A DNA stretch of 64,000 nt, from positions 62,001-126,000 of the forward strand of contig NZ_QGDV01000003.1 in assembly GCF_003149025.1 (NCBI RefSeq), written 5' to 3'. Under the pieces are notes generated by a model. The model was not told the origin of the DNA. It was given only the letters and a program-made list of their open reading frames with translations, and ran no database searches. Shown piece by piece: positions 16,172 through 25,691 of this stretch (positions are counted from its first letter, which is position 1; each line of letters opens with the position of its first letter). The position numbers and the translations under genes were made by a program. The DNA is from Rathayibacter iranicus NCPPB 2253 = VKM Ac-1602. GTDB lineage: Bacteria; Actinomycetota; Actinomycetes; Actinomycetales; Microbacteriaceae.

Positions 16172-17385
16172 CTGACACGACCAGCGACCCGCAGATCCTC
16201 GTCCGCGCAGCGACGCCGGCGGCAGCCTCCGGGCCCGAGCACGTTGAGGTTCCCGTCGCCTACGACGCGATCCTCCTGGCTGGCTTCGGCGGTCCCGAGG
16301 GTCAAGACGACGTCATTCCGTTCCTGCGCAACGTCACCCGAGGCCGAGGCATCCCCGAGGAGCGCCTCGAGGAGGTCGCGCACCACTACCGTCACTTCGG
16401 CGGAGTGAGCCCGATCAACGCGCAGAACCGCGCGCTGAAGGCGGCGCTCGAGGCCGAACTCGCGAACCGCGGCATCGACCTGCCTGTGCTCTGGGGCAAC
16501 CGCAACTGGGCGCCCTATCTGAGCGAGGCCGTGACGGAGGCCAACGAGCGCGGCTTCTCGAACCTCCTCGCGATCGCGACCAGCGCCTACTCCTCCTTCT
16601 CGTCCTGCCGCCAGTACCGCGAGGACTTCGCGGCCGCACTCGACTCGACCGGACTCGACGGTCAGCTGCGGATCGATAAGGTCCGGCAGTTCTTCGACCA
16701 CCCGGGGTTCGTGATGCCGTTCGTCAAGGCGGTGCACGATGGCCTCGACGAACTTCGTGAGCGGATGCCGGATCTCGACGTCACGACCGAGGTCGAGGTA
16801 CTGTTCGCGACCCACTCGATCCCTACCTCCGATGCCCAGCGCAGCGGGCCACACGAGCGCCACGACGACGGCACGGTCATCGACGTGCACGACTTCGGTC
16901 CGGGCGGCGCCTACGAGGCGCAACATCTCGCGGTCGCCGAGGTCGTGATGGCTGCGGCTACCGCGGAGGACGTGCCGTGGCAGCTCGTCTACCAGTCGCG
17001 CTCCGGCCCGCCTACCCAGCCGTGGCTCGAGCCCGACATTAACGACGCCATCGCCGAGCTTCCCGTTCGCGGCCGTCGTGCGCTGCTCATCGTGCCGCTG
17101 GGCTTTGTGTCCGACCACATGGAGGTCATGTGGGACCTCGATAATGAGGCCCTCGAGACGTCCGAGGAGCACGGTCTCGTCGCGCTGCGCGTCGCCACCC
17201 CCGGCACTGACCCGGTCTACGTGGCCGGACTGGTCGACCTCGTGCTCGAGCGGGTGAACGGCACGCCCACCGAAGACCGTCCGTCGATGACGGCGCTCGG
17301 TCCCTGGTACGACGTCTGCCGTCCGGGGTGCTGCGAGAACGTGCGAGCGGGGTTCAAGCCGGCTCTGGCCGGAGTGGCGCCGTGA
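16168..17385 (+). CDS. hemH: Ferrochelatase (coproporphyrin ferrochelatase type), probable [2Fe-2S] form
   Basis: Inserts Fe2+ into coproporphyrin III; 405 residues. Recognised by AILLAGFGGPEGQDDVIPFL, SYSSFSSCRQY-like region (Cys147), the catalytic histidine in FATHSIPTSD (His216), and GFVSDHMEVMWDLDNE. The C terminus carries VCRPGCCENVR (Cys384, Cys388, Cys389). With Cys147 these four cysteines would suit the [2Fe-2S] cluster known in actinobacterial ferrochelatases, though the spacing here is CX3CC. A 30-residue N-terminal extension precedes the core. It is coupled to hemQ by a 4-base overlap. Confidence 0.95.
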   Translation: MTDTTSDPQILVRAATPAAASGPEHVEVPVAYDAILLAGFGGPEGQDDVIPFLRNVTRGRGIPEERLEEVAHHYRHFGGVSPINAQNRALKAALEAELANRGIDLPVLWGNRNWAPYLSEAVTEANERGFSNLLAIATSAYSSFSSCRQYREDFAAALDSTGLDGQLRIDKVRQFFDHPGFVMPFVKAVHDGLDELRERMPDLDVTTEVEVLFATHSIPTSDAQRSGPHERHDDGTVIDVHDFGPGGAYEAQHLAVAEVVMAAATAEDVPWQLVYQSRSGPPTQPWLEPDINDAIAELPVRGRRALLIVPLGFVSDHMEVMWDLDNEALETSEEHGLVALRVATPGTDPVYVAGLVDLVLERVNGTPTEDRPSMTALGPWYDVCRPGCCENVRAGFKPALAGVAP

Positions 17386-17401
17386 TCAGGAGCCCGGGGT
17401 C

Positions 17402-18394
17402 GTGAGCATCCGCGTCGGCACCCGTGCGAGCGCGCTCGCGGTGGCGCAGACCCGGATGACAGCCGACCTGATGTCGGCGGCGGCGGGCGTTCCCGTCGAG
17501 CTGGTGCGCATCGAGTCCGACGGCGACCGGATGCGCGGATCGCTCGCGTCACTCGGGGGCACCGGTGTTTTCGTGAGTGCCCTGCGGGACGCGTTGCTGG
17601 CCGGGCGCTGCGACGCCATCGTGCACTCGCTGAAGGATCTCCCCACGGCGCCGGTCGAGGGGCTGCTGCTCGGTGCGGTGCCCGAGCGCGAGGATCCGCG
17701 GGATGCCCTGTGTGCGCGCGACGGCCTGACGCTGGCGACCCTGCCCGTCGGCGCTCGCGTCGGTACCGGGTCGCCGCGCCGGCGCGCTGCTTTGCTCGCA
17801 GCGCGTCCTGATCTGGCGGTCGTCGATATCCGCGGGAACGTCGACACTCGACTGCGGCGTGTGTTGCCGGGGAGCGAATCACCGCTGGACGCGATTGTTC
17901 TTGCCCTCTCGGGTCTGCGCCGCCTCGGCCGGGTTGACGCGATCACCGAACTGCTCGACTTCGCTGTCTCGCCACATGCGCCGGGTCAGGGGGCCCTCGC
18001 GATCGAGGTCCGTGACGAGGAGCCGTCAGAGGAACTCCGCGCCGGCCTCGCGGCGGTCGAGCACCTGCCCACGCGCGCGGCGATCACTGCCGAGCGCTCC
18101 CTTCTTGCGGCCCTCGAGGCGGGGTGCGCCGCTCCGATCGGAGCCTCGGCTGCACTTGTCGGCGACCGGATCGTCCTGCACGGAGTGGTCTTTGCCGTTG
18201 ATGGCAGTGCGTCTCTTGCGCGGGAGGTAGAGGAGGTGATCGGCGACGGCGATGATCGACATTGGGCGGATAGGCAGTATGGTGGTCGCGAACTGCCCGT
18301 CGTCGAAGCCGCGTTCCGTAGCGGGTCACTGCTCGCCGACGCGCTTCTCGATGCGGGTGCCGCCGAACTCGCACCTCTGGGAGCCCCGTCGTGA
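17402..18394 (+). CDS. hemC: Porphobilinogen deaminase (hydroxymethylbilane synthase)
   Basis: Polymerises four porphobilinogens to hydroxymethylbilane; 330 residues. Begins at GTG with AGGAG upstream: RVGTRASALAVAQT. HSLKDLPT and GTGSPRRRAALLAARPDL carry the substrate-binding residues. APGQGALAIEVRDE follows, and the dipyrromethane cofactor cysteine is in LEAGCAAPIGA (Cys242). The stop overlaps the hemD GTG by four bases (GTGA). It is part of the hemQ-hemH-hemC-hemD transcription unit. Confidence 0.97.
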   Translation: MSIRVGTRASALAVAQTRMTADLMSAAAGVPVELVRIESDGDRMRGSLASLGGTGVFVSALRDALLAGRCDAIVHSLKDLPTAPVEGLLLGAVPEREDPRDALCARDGLTLATLPVGARVGTGSPRRRAALLAARPDLAVVDIRGNVDTRLRRVLPGSESPLDAIVLALSGLRRLGRVDAITELLDFAVSPHAPGQGALAIEVRDEEPSEELRAGLAAVEHLPTRAAITAERSLLAALEAGCAAPIGASAALVGDRIVLHGVVFAVDGSASLAREVEEVIGDGDDRHWADRQYGGRELPVVEAAFRSGSLLADALLDAGAAELAPLGAPS

Positions 18395-19188
18395 TCGTCC
18401 CCGCCGCCTACTCCCAGTGGGAGAAGCCGTTGCAGGGGTGGCGCGTCCTCGTCCCCCGCGGAGGGCCATGGGGAGACGGTGTCGCTGCTGCCCTCCGCGC
18501 GAAGGGCGCGTCTCCCGTCGTCGCTCCCATGATCAACTTCGCGCCAACCGACGACTTCTCGACGCTGGAGCAGGCCCTCGCCGATCTCGAGGCCGGAGCG
18601 TTCGACTGGATGACGGTCACGAGCGCCACCACCGTCGATGTTCTCTCGCTGCTGCGCACGACAGTCCCCGCGACGACCAAGGTGGCTGCTGTCGGCGAGA
18701 CCACCGCTGCTGCGCTCGTGGCGGCCGGCTACTCCGTCGACCTCGTCCCCTCCGAGGACAACTCCGCTCGGGGGTTGCTCGCCGAGTGGGAGCAGGCGAC
18801 CGGCAACCGGCGGCCGCTGCGTGTGCTGACCCTGCGGTCGGAGATTGCGAAGCCGCTCCTCACCGAGGGGCTCACCCGCATCGGGCACGATGTGCGCTCG
18901 GTTGTGGCCTATCGCACGGTCGGAGTCCCGGCAGAGGATCGCGTCGTCGCCGATGTCGCCAGCGGCGCGGTGCACGCCATCCTGGTCACGTCGGGGAGTG
19001 TTGCCGAGCAGGTGCAGAAGCAGCTCGGACCGGTCCCGGAATCCACTCTCGTCGCGGCGATTGGCCCGCAGACAGCGAAGGACGCGCGCGCCTTTGGCCT
19101 GCGTGTCGATGTGGTGGCTGACGAGCGTTCGGCTGCCTCTCTCATCGACGCGGTCGCGGCCGTCGCCTCCGAACGCGCTTCCCGCTGA
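18391..19188 (+). CDS. hemD: Uroporphyrinogen-III synthase
   Basis: Cyclises hydroxymethylbilane with inversion of ring D; 265 residues, two-domain HemD fold. Weakly conserved as usual, but the pattern fits: GWRVLVPRGGPWGDGVAAAL at the start, [36 protein letters not shown] at the hinge, VVAYRTVGVPAEDR, and the C-terminal LVAAIGPQTAKDARAFGLRV. Its position directly after hemC with a 4-base overlap makes the call secure. Confidence 0.93.
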   Translation: MIVPAAYSQWEKPLQGWRVLVPRGGPWGDGVAAALRAKGASPVVAPMINFAPTDDFSTLEQALADLEAGAFDWMTVTSATTVDVLSLLRTTVPATTKVAAVGETTAAALVAAGYSVDLVPSEDNSARGLLAEWEQATGNRRPLRVLTLRSEIAKPLLTEGLTRIGHDVRSVVAYRTVGVPAEDRVVADVASGAVHAILVTSGSVAEQVQKQLGPVPESTLVAAIGPQTAKDARAFGLRVDVVADERSAASLIDAVAAVASERASR

Positions 19189-19351
19189 GGCCGCCGACGC
19201 AACGGCGCTGCCTCCGAGCGGGTGTCCGTAGGACCCGTGCCGCCTCCTGCTTACCCGGATTCTTGATCTAAGACCGGACTGGCTGTGCCCGTCGAGGAGA
19301 TGTGGAGGAGCGTTCCCGGGAGGCGCGAGAGGCGGGATTACGCTGGAAGGC

Positions 19352-20323
19352 ATGACTGCCATCCGCCCGCGGCGCCTCCGCACCACCCCCGCACTCCGCC
19401 GACTCGTGCAGGAGACGCGCATCCATCCGGCCCAGCTGATTCTCCCGCTCTTCGTCGCGGAGGGAATCACTGAGGCTCGTCCCATCGGCTCGATGCCCGG
19501 GGTGTTGCACCACTCGCTCGAGAGTGTGCGCCGCGCAGTGACGGACGCGGCCGAGGCCGGCCTGGGTGGCGTGATGCTGTTCGGCGTGCCCACCACCCGG
19601 GATGCGGTGGGCTCGGGTGCGACGGATTCGGACGGCGTGCTCAACGCGGCAACGCGCGCGGTCGTCGAGGAGGTCGGCGACGCTCTCGTCGTGCAGACGG
19701 ACCTCTGCCTTGACGAGTTCACCGACCACGGGCACTGCGGCGTGCTCGACTCCCGCGGCCGCGTCGATAATGACGCCACGCTCCTCCGTTACGAGGAGAT
19801 GGCGCTTGCCCAGGCCGAGGCAGGATCGCACCTCCTTGGTCTCTCGGGGATGATGGACGGACAGGTCGGCGCTCTCCGCGCCGCTCTCGACGGGGCCGGG
19901 CACCTCGACACCGCGATCCTGGCGTACTCGGCGAAGTACGCGTCGAGCTTTTATGGCCCTTTCCGGGAGGCTGTGCAGTCGACGCTTGAGGGCGACCGGC
20001 GGACCTACCAGCAGGATCCGGCGAACCGCCGCGAGGGCTTGCGGGAGGCGACGCTTGACCTCGCTGAGGGAGCGGACGTGGTGATGGTCAAGCCGGCCAT
20101 GAGCTACCTCGATGTGCTTTCAGACGTTGCCGCCGTCTCGAACGTGCCGGTGTGGGCGTACCAGGTGTCGGGTGAGTATTCGATGATCGAGGCCGCCGCC
20201 GCGAACGGATGGATCTCGCGCGAGCCGGCGATCCTGGAGTCGGTGACCGGCATCCTCCGTGCCGGCGCTGACGCGGTGCTGACCTACTGGGCCGTCGAAA
20301 TCGCCCGCGACCTGCTGCGCTAA
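19352..20323 (+). CDS. hemB: Delta-aminolevulinic acid dehydratase (porphobilinogen synthase)
   Basis: Condenses two 5-aminolevulinates to porphobilinogen; 323 residues. The Schiff-base lysines are in AYSAKYAS (Lys195) and [10 protein letters not shown] (Lys247). The metal loop reads [14 protein letters not shown], with Cys119 and Cys129 kept but aspartate at the middle position (Asp121) where zinc enzymes have cysteine, so the metal use may be mixed. A TACGCT hexamer lies seven bases before the ATG, suggesting its own leaderless promoter in the 163-bp gap after hemD. Confidence 0.97.
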   Translation: MTAIRPRRLRTTPALRRLVQETRIHPAQLILPLFVAEGITEARPIGSMPGVLHHSLESVRRAVTDAAEAGLGGVMLFGVPTTRDAVGSGATDSDGVLNAATRAVVEEVGDALVVQTDLCLDEFTDHGHCGVLDSRGRVDNDATLLRYEEMALAQAEAGSHLLGLSGMMDGQVGALRAALDGAGHLDTAILAYSAKYASSFYGPFREAVQSTLEGDRRTYQQDPANRREGLREATLDLAEGADVVMVKPAMSYLDVLSDVAAVSNVPVWAYQVSGEYSMIEAAAANGWISREPAILESVTGILRAGADAVLTYWAVEIARDLLR

Positions 20324-20324
20324 C

Positions 20325-20352
20325 CCCATCTCGCGAAATTTCGCGAGATGGG
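20325..20352. terminator. 28-bp perfect palindrome after hemB
   Basis: CCCATCTCGCG, AAATTT, CGCGAGATGGG: an 11-bp stem with a 6-base loop, two bases after the hemB stop. It is a good bidirectional terminator between hemB and hemL. The CGCGAGATG arm is the same as in the long-loop repeat at 7836, and a further CATCTCG at 20386-20392 could pair with 20344-20350. Confidence 0.8.
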
Positions 20353-20434
20353 CCGAGGCGGACGAGACGCCCGACTAGAGCGTGGCATCTCGTCCGAATC
20401 GAAGGATCTCGGCGGAGCCCGCGGAGCCGGCCCG

Positions 20435-20440
20435 TACCCT
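20435..20440 (+). promoter_or_regulatory. -10 hexamer TACCCT of hemL, leaderless
   Basis: TACCCT six bases before the hemL GTG. The same hexamer at the same spacing precedes the proline catabolic gene at 33814. Confidence 0.55.
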
Positions 20441-20446
20441 GGTGGG

Positions 20447-21781
20447 GTGACCATCTCGGCGAACGACACCCTGTACGAGCGTGCCCGGCACGCGATCCCC
20501 GGAGGCGTCAACTCGCCCGTCAGAGCGTTCCGCTCGGTGGGTGGGACCCCGCGTTTCATGGTCTCCGCAGCAGGCCCGTACATCACGGACGCCGACGGCC
20601 GCGAGTACGTCGACCTCGTCTGCTCCTGGGGCCCGGCCGTGCTCGGCCACGCTCACCCCGAGGTCGTCGCGGCGGTACAGGAGGCGGCCGCCCGCGGCCT
20701 CTCGTTTGGCGCCTCGACGCCCGCTGAGACCGAACTGGCGGAACTCGTCGAGGCGCGGATCACCGCCGGAGGAATGTCTCCGATCGAGAAGCTCCGACTG
20801 GTCTCGACCGGAACCGAAGCGACGATGACTGCCATTCGCCTCGCTCGCGGTGTCACTGGCCGCGACCTCCTGATCAAGTTCTCTGGCCACTACCACGGCC
20901 ACTCCGACGGCCTACTCGCCGACGCCGGCTCCGGCCTCGCGACACTCTCGCTGCCCGCCTCCGCCGGCGTCACTGCCGCCACCGCGGCACAGACAATCGT
21001 GCTGCCCTACAACGATCTCGAGGCGGTGCGCGCGGTGCTCTCCGCGCGCGGCTCCGAGATCGCAGCGGTCATCACCGAGGCCGCGGCCGCGAACATGGGC
21101 GTCGTCGCACCTGAGACGGGCTTCAACGCGGCGCTCGCTGAACTGGTGCACGCCAACGGCTCCCTCCTCATCATGGACGAGGTGCTCACCGGGTTCCGCG
21201 TCAGCGCGAGCGGCTGGTGGGGGCTTGAGAACCGGGAGGCGGAGACTCCGTACCGGGCTGACCTCTACACCTTCGGCAAAGTCATCGGCGGAGGGATGCC
21301 CGTTGCGGCTCTCGGCGGTCGCGCGGACGTGATGGACCACCTCGCGCCGCTCGGGCCGGTCTATCAGGCGGGGACGCTCTCGGGGAACCCGGTCGCGGTC
21401 GCGGCGGGCATCCGAACGCTGCAACTCGCGGACGACGCCGTGTACGCGTCCCTCGACTCGACCGCGCTGACCGTGCAGCGGGAGGTCTCGGCGGCGCTGA
21501 CGAAGGAGGGCGTAGCCCACACAGTCCAGACCGCCGGCAGCCTATTCAGCTTCGTGTTCACCGATCTGGGGCGGCCTGTGCGCGACTATGCCGAGGTGCA
21601 GGCACAGGAGGCGTTCCGCTACCCAGCCTTTTTCCACGCGATGCTGGACGCGGGCGTCTCGCTGCCGCCGTCGGTGTTCGAGGCGTGGTTTGTCTCGGCG
21701 GCGCACGACGATGCGGCGGTCGGTCGCATCGTGGAGGCACTGCCGGCGGCGGCGCGAGCGGCGGCAGCGGCGCGAGCGTAG
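20447..21781 (+). CDS. hemL: Glutamate-1-semialdehyde 2,1-aminomutase
   Basis: PLP enzyme making 5-aminolevulinate from the HemA product; 444 residues. Class III aminotransferase signatures: [50 protein letters not shown], and the PLP lysine in [11 protein letters not shown] (Lys278). GTG at 20447 gives the standard N terminus; the frame is open back to 20348 across the hemB terminator. It is the last heme gene in the run and converges on an MFS exporter only seven bases away. Confidence 0.97.
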   Translation: MTISANDTLYERARHAIPGGVNSPVRAFRSVGGTPRFMVSAAGPYITDADGREYVDLVCSWGPAVLGHAHPEVVAAVQEAAARGLSFGASTPAETELAELVEARITAGGMSPIEKLRLVSTGTEATMTAIRLARGVTGRDLLIKFSGHYHGHSDGLLADAGSGLATLSLPASAGVTAATAAQTIVLPYNDLEAVRAVLSARGSEIAAVITEAAAANMGVVAPETGFNAALAELVHANGSLLIMDEVLTGFRVSASGWWGLENREAETPYRADLYTFGKVIGGGMPVAALGGRADVMDHLAPLGPVYQAGTLSGNPVAVAAGIRTLQLADDAVYASLDSTALTVQREVSAALTKEGVAHTVQTAGSLFSFVFTDLGRPVRDYAEVQAQEAFRYPAFFHAMLDAGVSLPPSVFEAWFVSAAHDDAAVGRIVEALPAAARAAAAARA

Positions 21782-21788
21782 TGCGGCG

Positions 21789-23267
21789 TCAGCCGCGCCG
21801 AGAGACTGACTTCGGCAGCACGAACACCAGCGCGAACGCAGCGACCGCCATCAGGGTGCTCAGCAGCATCGCGGGGGCCGCCGCCTCGAGGAAGCCTGAG
21901 GCCACGGTGTCCGGCCCGGTAATGACCAGGCCGCCGAACAGCACGCTGCCGATCACGGCGATACCGACCGCGGAGCCGATCCGCTGAATGGCCGAGATCA
22001 CTCCGCTCGCCGCGCCCGCGTCCTGCGGGTCGACGGTCGAGACGATGAACTGCACGTTCGGAGCGATGAAGAACCCGTTGCCGAGGCCGGCGATCAGTAG
22101 CGGTGCCAGAAGCTGCCAGTTGGTGATCGACTCCGGCGTGGCGGTGAGCAGCACGAGCCACACCCAGCCGAGGCCGATCGCGAGGAGGCCGCTGCCCATC
22201 ACGAGGACGTTTCGGCCGAGCCGTGCGGTCATTCGATTGCTCTGCGACGCGCCGATGATGCTGCCGATGGCGAAGGGGATCGAGACGAGCCCCGACTCGA
22301 GCGCACTGTGGCCGAGGCCGGATTGCCAGAGCAGCGAGATCGTGAAGAAGATGCTGGTGAACGCGGCGAAGTAGACCAGCGCGAGGACCACGCCTCCGGT
22401 GAAGGCCGGGTGGCGGAACAGCGACGGCGGCACGAGCGGTGCGCGACCCCGACGCACGTAGAGCACCTCCCACGCCCCGAACGCGGCGAGGAGGAGCACG
22501 CCGCCCGCGATGGACAGGAAGGTCCAGAGCGGCCAGCCCTCGTCCTCGCCCTGAATGAGCGGGACGAGCAACGCGACCAGGCCACCCGAGACGAGCACCA
22601 GGCCGAGCCAGTCGACGCCTCCGCTCGCGGCCCGCTCGCCGGTCTCGAGATCGCGGCGGGCGGGGAGGAGGATCGCGGCGGCGATCAGGGTCGCGACGCC
22701 GATGGGGAGGTTCACCCAGAAGACGAGGCGCCAACCGTTGTCGTCGCCGAAAGCCTGGATGATCAGGCCACCGATGATCGGGCCGAGCGCCGACGAGACT
22801 CCGAGGACCGCGCCCATGATCGCGAAGGCCTTGCCGCGCGCGGGGCCCCGGAACAGCAGCTGGATATACGCGTTGACCGCGGGGACGAAGATGCCGCCGG
22901 CGAGGCCCTGCACGACACGCGCGATCACGAGCTGCGCGTCATCCGCAGCGAGACCGCACGCGAAACTCGCGACGGTGAACAGTGCGACTCCGCTGACGAA
23001 GACCCATTTGTGCCCGAAGCGGTCACCGAGGCGACCCGCCGGGATGAGCGCGAGGCCGAACGCGAGTGCGTAGCCGGAGATGATCCACGAGAGAGTCGAC
23101 TCGGAGGCGTCGAGCGTGGTGCGGATGGTGGGCAGCGCGACATTCACGATTGTCGTGTCGAGCAGGGCGATAAACATGCCCGCCAAAAGGACGATCAGCG
23201 AGCGCCACGCCCGCTTGTCGGGGGCGGGCGGGAGGCTGGTCGATGGGGCGGTCGACGTCTCGGGCAT
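21789..23267 (-). CDS. MFS drug exporter, DHA2 (EmrB/QacA) family
   Basis: Proton-driven multidrug exporter of 492 residues and about 14 membrane helices. Motif D1 is in LLDTTIVNVALPTIRTTL, motif A in GRLGDRFGHKWVF, motif C in GAVLGVSSALGPIIGGLI. An in-frame start at 23318 is possible, but the ATG at 23267 has AAAGG eight bases upstream and starts just before the first helix. The substrate is unknown. No regulator lies next to it; the neighbour upstream is a small zinc-finger protein on the same strand. Confidence 0.9.
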   Translation of the reverse strand: MPETSTAPSTSLPPAPDKRAWRSLIVLLAGMFIALLDTTIVNVALPTIRTTLDASESTLSWIISGYALAFGLALIPAGRLGDRFGHKWVFVSGVALFTVASFACGLAADDAQLVIARVVQGLAGGIFVPAVNAYIQLLFRGPARGKAFAIMGAVLGVSSALGPIIGGLIIQAFGDDNGWRLVFWVNLPIGVATLIAAAILLPARRDLETGERAASGGVDWLGLVLVSGGLVALLVPLIQGEDEGWPLWTFLSIAGGVLLLAAFGAWEVLYVRRGRAPLVPPSLFRHPAFTGGVVLALVYFAAFTSIFFTISLLWQSGLGHSALESGLVSIPFAIGSIIGASQSNRMTARLGRNVLVMGSGLLAIGLGWVWLVLLTATPESITNWQLLAPLLIAGLGNGFFIAPNVQFIVSTVDPQDAGAASGVISAIQRIGSAVGIAVIGSVLFGGLVITGPDTVASGFLEAAAPAMLLSTLMAVAAFALVFVLPKSVSRRG

Positions 23268-23408
23268 GGCGGGGGTGCCTTTCGAGCGGAGGGGGGACGG
23301 GAGGCTGTGCTCCCCCATTTGGGGGCAACGGCCGAATGAGAATGCTCGCAGGAAAAAGTGAATTTCCCCACGTCGGAATCTGTGGGGGCCTTCAGGAGGA
23401 CGGCGGGA

Positions 23409-23786
23409 TCAGCGCCCGCGCGACTCTGCTCGGCGGGCGCAGTCGATGCAGAGCTCGGCGGTTGGCCGGGCGGCGAGGCGGGCGGCGCCGATGGAGCGAC
23501 CGCACTGCGCGCAGTCTCCGTAATCACCGAAGACAAGGCGCTTTCGGGCGGCTTCGAGCTCGCTGGCGGAGGCGGCGAGGGCTGTACGTCTCCCGGCGAT
23601 CCGCGACCACTCCGCCGAGAGTGGGGTGCCCTCGGGATCGTGCTCGTCGTCGGCGGTGCCGTCGGCGCGGTCGCGCAGGAGTTCGGCGAGCGAGGCTTCC
23701 AGGCGGGCGACCTCGAGGCGGGTCTCTGCCTGGCGTTCTGCGAGCAGCGCGTCGAGGAGGCGTGACTCGTCCGGATCCGTCGGCAT
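23409..23786 (-). CDS. TraR/DksA-type zinc-finger protein
   Basis: Protein of 125 residues: an N-terminal coiled coil (LLAERQAETRLEVARLEASL) and a C-terminal C4 zinc finger, CAQCGRSIGAARLAARPTAE then LCIDC. This is the DksA/TraR architecture. In E. coli DksA modulates RNA polymerase with ppGpp; the actinobacterial short forms are not well characterised. CAGCAT lies six bases before the ATG. It is divergent from the following hypothetical gene across an 87-bp gap. Confidence 0.85.
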   Translation of the reverse strand: MPTDPDESRLLDALLAERQAETRLEVARLEASLAELLRDRADGTADDEHDPEGTPLSAEWSRIAGRRTALAASASELEAARKRLVFGDYGDCAQCGRSIGAARLAARPTAELCIDCARRAESRGR

Positions 23787-23873
23787 CCCTCCATGCTGTC
23801 ATCGCCGCGCCTCCCACGGGAGCTGTGCGATCCAACGCTGACCCGGCGGCGAGCCGCGGGGCAGACTAGAGAC

Positions 23874-24557
23874 ATGCCCGTCGTGACTGTGCTCCCCGAC
23901 CGCCTCGAACTCCGTCTCACCGCGGCGGAACGATTCCTGTCCTCCCACCGCAGTGACGTCGTGGTCGACCGCTCGAGTATCCGCTCGGCCACGGTCACCG
24001 AGGATCCGTGGATCTGGGTGCGCGGCGTCCGAGCCCCCGGCACCGCCATTCCGCTCACTCTCGCGGCCGGAACATGGAAGTTTCACGGAGGCAAGGACTT
24101 CCTGCTGATCAAGCGCACGGCGTCCGCTGTCGTGATCGACCTGGTGGGTGGGGCGTACGCGCGCCTAATCATCAGCACCAAGCACGCGTCTGAGCTGATC
24201 GCGGCGCTACAGCTGGGAACGACGACCGCGGCGATCCCGGTGATCGAGACCGACGATCTCGTGATCGTCGCTGAGGTTGCGGAGCAGTCGGAGCGTGTGA
24301 TGGCCGCGGACGCCGGGACGGAGGCTTCGGAACCGGGGGCAGCCCCCGAGTCGATGCCGAAGGCGACACAGAAGCCCCAGCCTGGAGCGGCAGCGAAGCG
24401 GAAGGCCGTCGCGAAGCCGAAGCCCGCCGCCGAGGAAGCTCACCCCGCTCACCCCGCCGAGCCCACCCCGACGTCGAAGCCCCGCTCCGCACGGGCGGAC
24501 GACGCCGTCGGGCACGCCTCAGCCGAGCCGAGCGGCGCGACCGAGGCTGCCGAGTAG
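23874..24557 (+). CDS. Hypothetical protein with Lys/Pro/Ala-rich tail
   Basis: Unrecognised 227-residue protein. Residues 1-125 look like a small beta-rich domain (LPDRLELRLTAAERFLSSHR, WIWVRGVRAPGTAIPLTLAA, GTWKFHGGKDFLLIKR). This pattern is shared by uncharacterised actinobacterial proteins with a PH-like or SHOCT-associated look. The rest is a disordered Ala/Lys/Pro-rich tail (AAAKRKAVAKPKPAAEEAHP). No signal peptide or membrane helix. The ATG at 23874 was chosen because the longer frame (to 23793) runs into the divergent zinc-finger gene. Confidence 0.7.
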   Translation: MPVVTVLPDRLELRLTAAERFLSSHRSDVVVDRSSIRSATVTEDPWIWVRGVRAPGTAIPLTLAAGTWKFHGGKDFLLIKRTASAVVIDLVGGAYARLIISTKHASELIAALQLGTTTAAIPVIETDDLVIVAEVAEQSERVMAADAGTEASEPGAAPESMPKATQKPQPGAAAKRKAVAKPKPAAEEAHPAHPAEPTPTSKPRSARADDAVGHASAEPSGATEAAE

Positions 24558-24642
24558 GTCCGCCCCCCGCGCAATGTGCGCTGAGAAGCGACCTCATCGA
24601 CCATGGTGGCTGAGACAGCGCCTCAACTGACGATGTGCGGAG

Positions 24643-25653
24643 CTACGCCCGCACGTCGACCAGCGTCCGCCCGTGCGCACGTCCCGCGAGCACGTTGCCG
24701 GCCGCGTCGACAGCGTCGGCGAGTGCGACAGTCGTCGTCAGCTCATCGAGCAGCGCGAGGTCGAGGTCGTGCGCGAGGCGCCGCCACGCTTCTTCGCGGA
24801 GCGTACGGGGCGCCTCCACCGAGTTGATGCCGGCGAGCGTCACGCCGCGCAGGATGAACGGCATCACGCTGACGGGCAGGTCCGGCCCCTGAGCGAGACC
24901 GCAGGCGGCCACGGCGCCACCCCACCGGGTCTGAGCGAGCACGTTGGCGAGCGTGTGAGAGCCGGCCGAATCGACGGCTCCCGCCCACCGCTCGGACTGC
25001 AGCGGCTTACCACCCTCCTGCAACTCGGCCCGGTCGATCACGTCGGAGGCGCCGAGACGGCGAAGCAGCGCGCCGTGCTCGTCCATGCGCCCGGTCGAGG
25101 CGACCACCTCGTGACCGAGCCGCGCGAGCAGGGTCACGGCGAGCGAGCCCACTCCTCCCGAGGCGCCGGTCACCAGGACCGGACCGGTTCCCGGACGCAC
25201 ACCGTGCCGCTCCAGCTCCAGCACCGCGAGCATCGCCGTCAAGCCGGCGGTACCGATTGCCCCGGCCCGAGCCGACGAGATCGCTCCTGGCAGCCGCAGC
25301 AGCGAGGCGGAGTCGACCCGGGCGCGTTCGGCGAGCCCTCCGTCGTGTCGCTCGCCCAGGCCGGCTCCGTTCAGTACAACGCGGTCGCCGGAGTCGAAGC
25401 GCTCGGCCGCGTCGCCGTCCGCGTATTCGACGGTACCGACGAGATCGATCCCGGCGATCAGCGGGGTGCGCCGGACGATCCCCGGCCGCCCGGCGAGCGC
25501 CAGGGCATCCTTGTAGTTGACGCTCGAATACTCGACCGCGATCGACACATCGCCATGCGAGCGATCGGGGTCGTCGCGTTGGAGGAGGCGGGCTCGGTTC
25601 GGGGTCGCGGTGTCGGAGTCGGAGTGCCGCTCGACGACGATGGCTCGGTACAT
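24643..25653 (-). CDS. YhdH/AcuI-type NADPH-dependent oxidoreductase (acryloyl-CoA reductase family)
   Basis: Medium-chain dehydrogenase/reductase without zinc ligands, 336 residues. Typical YhdH-family order: SSVNYKDALALAGRPGIVRR, PLIAGIDLVGTVE, GTAGLTAMLAVLELERHGV, the NADPH motif VLVTGASGGVGSLAV, and PFILRGVTLAGINSVEAP. Characterised members reduce acryloyl-CoA; others are called quinone oxidoreductases. TAGCGT lies six bases before the ATG. Next upstream on the same strand is trhO, 38 bases away. Confidence 0.88.
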   Translation of the reverse strand: MYRAIVVERHSDSDTATPNRARLLQRDDPDRSHGDVSIAVEYSSVNYKDALALAGRPGIVRRTPLIAGIDLVGTVEYADGDAAERFDSGDRVVLNGAGLGERHDGGLAERARVDSASLLRLPGAISSARAGAIGTAGLTAMLAVLELERHGVRPGTGPVLVTGASGGVGSLAVTLLARLGHEVVASTGRMDEHGALLRRLGASDVIDRAELQEGGKPLQSERWAGAVDSAGSHTLANVLAQTRWGGAVAACGLAQGPDLPVSVMPFILRGVTLAGINSVEAPRTLREEAWRRLAHDLDLALLDELTTTVALADAVDAAGNVLAGRAHGRTLVDVRA

Positions 25654-25659
25654 GGGCCC

Positions 25660-25665
25660 ACGCTA
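25660..25665 (-). promoter_or_regulatory. -10 hexamer TAGCGT, leaderless gene
   Basis: Minus-strand TAGCGT, six bases before the ATG of the YhdH-type oxidoreductase gene. Confidence 0.45.
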
Positions 25666-25691
25666 CGCCCGGGTGCCCGCCGGCGGGATCC

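Noticed and set aside
22308-23339. 343-residue plus-strand frame opposite the MFS exporter
   Set aside because: Antisense shadow of a gene with clear MFS motifs.
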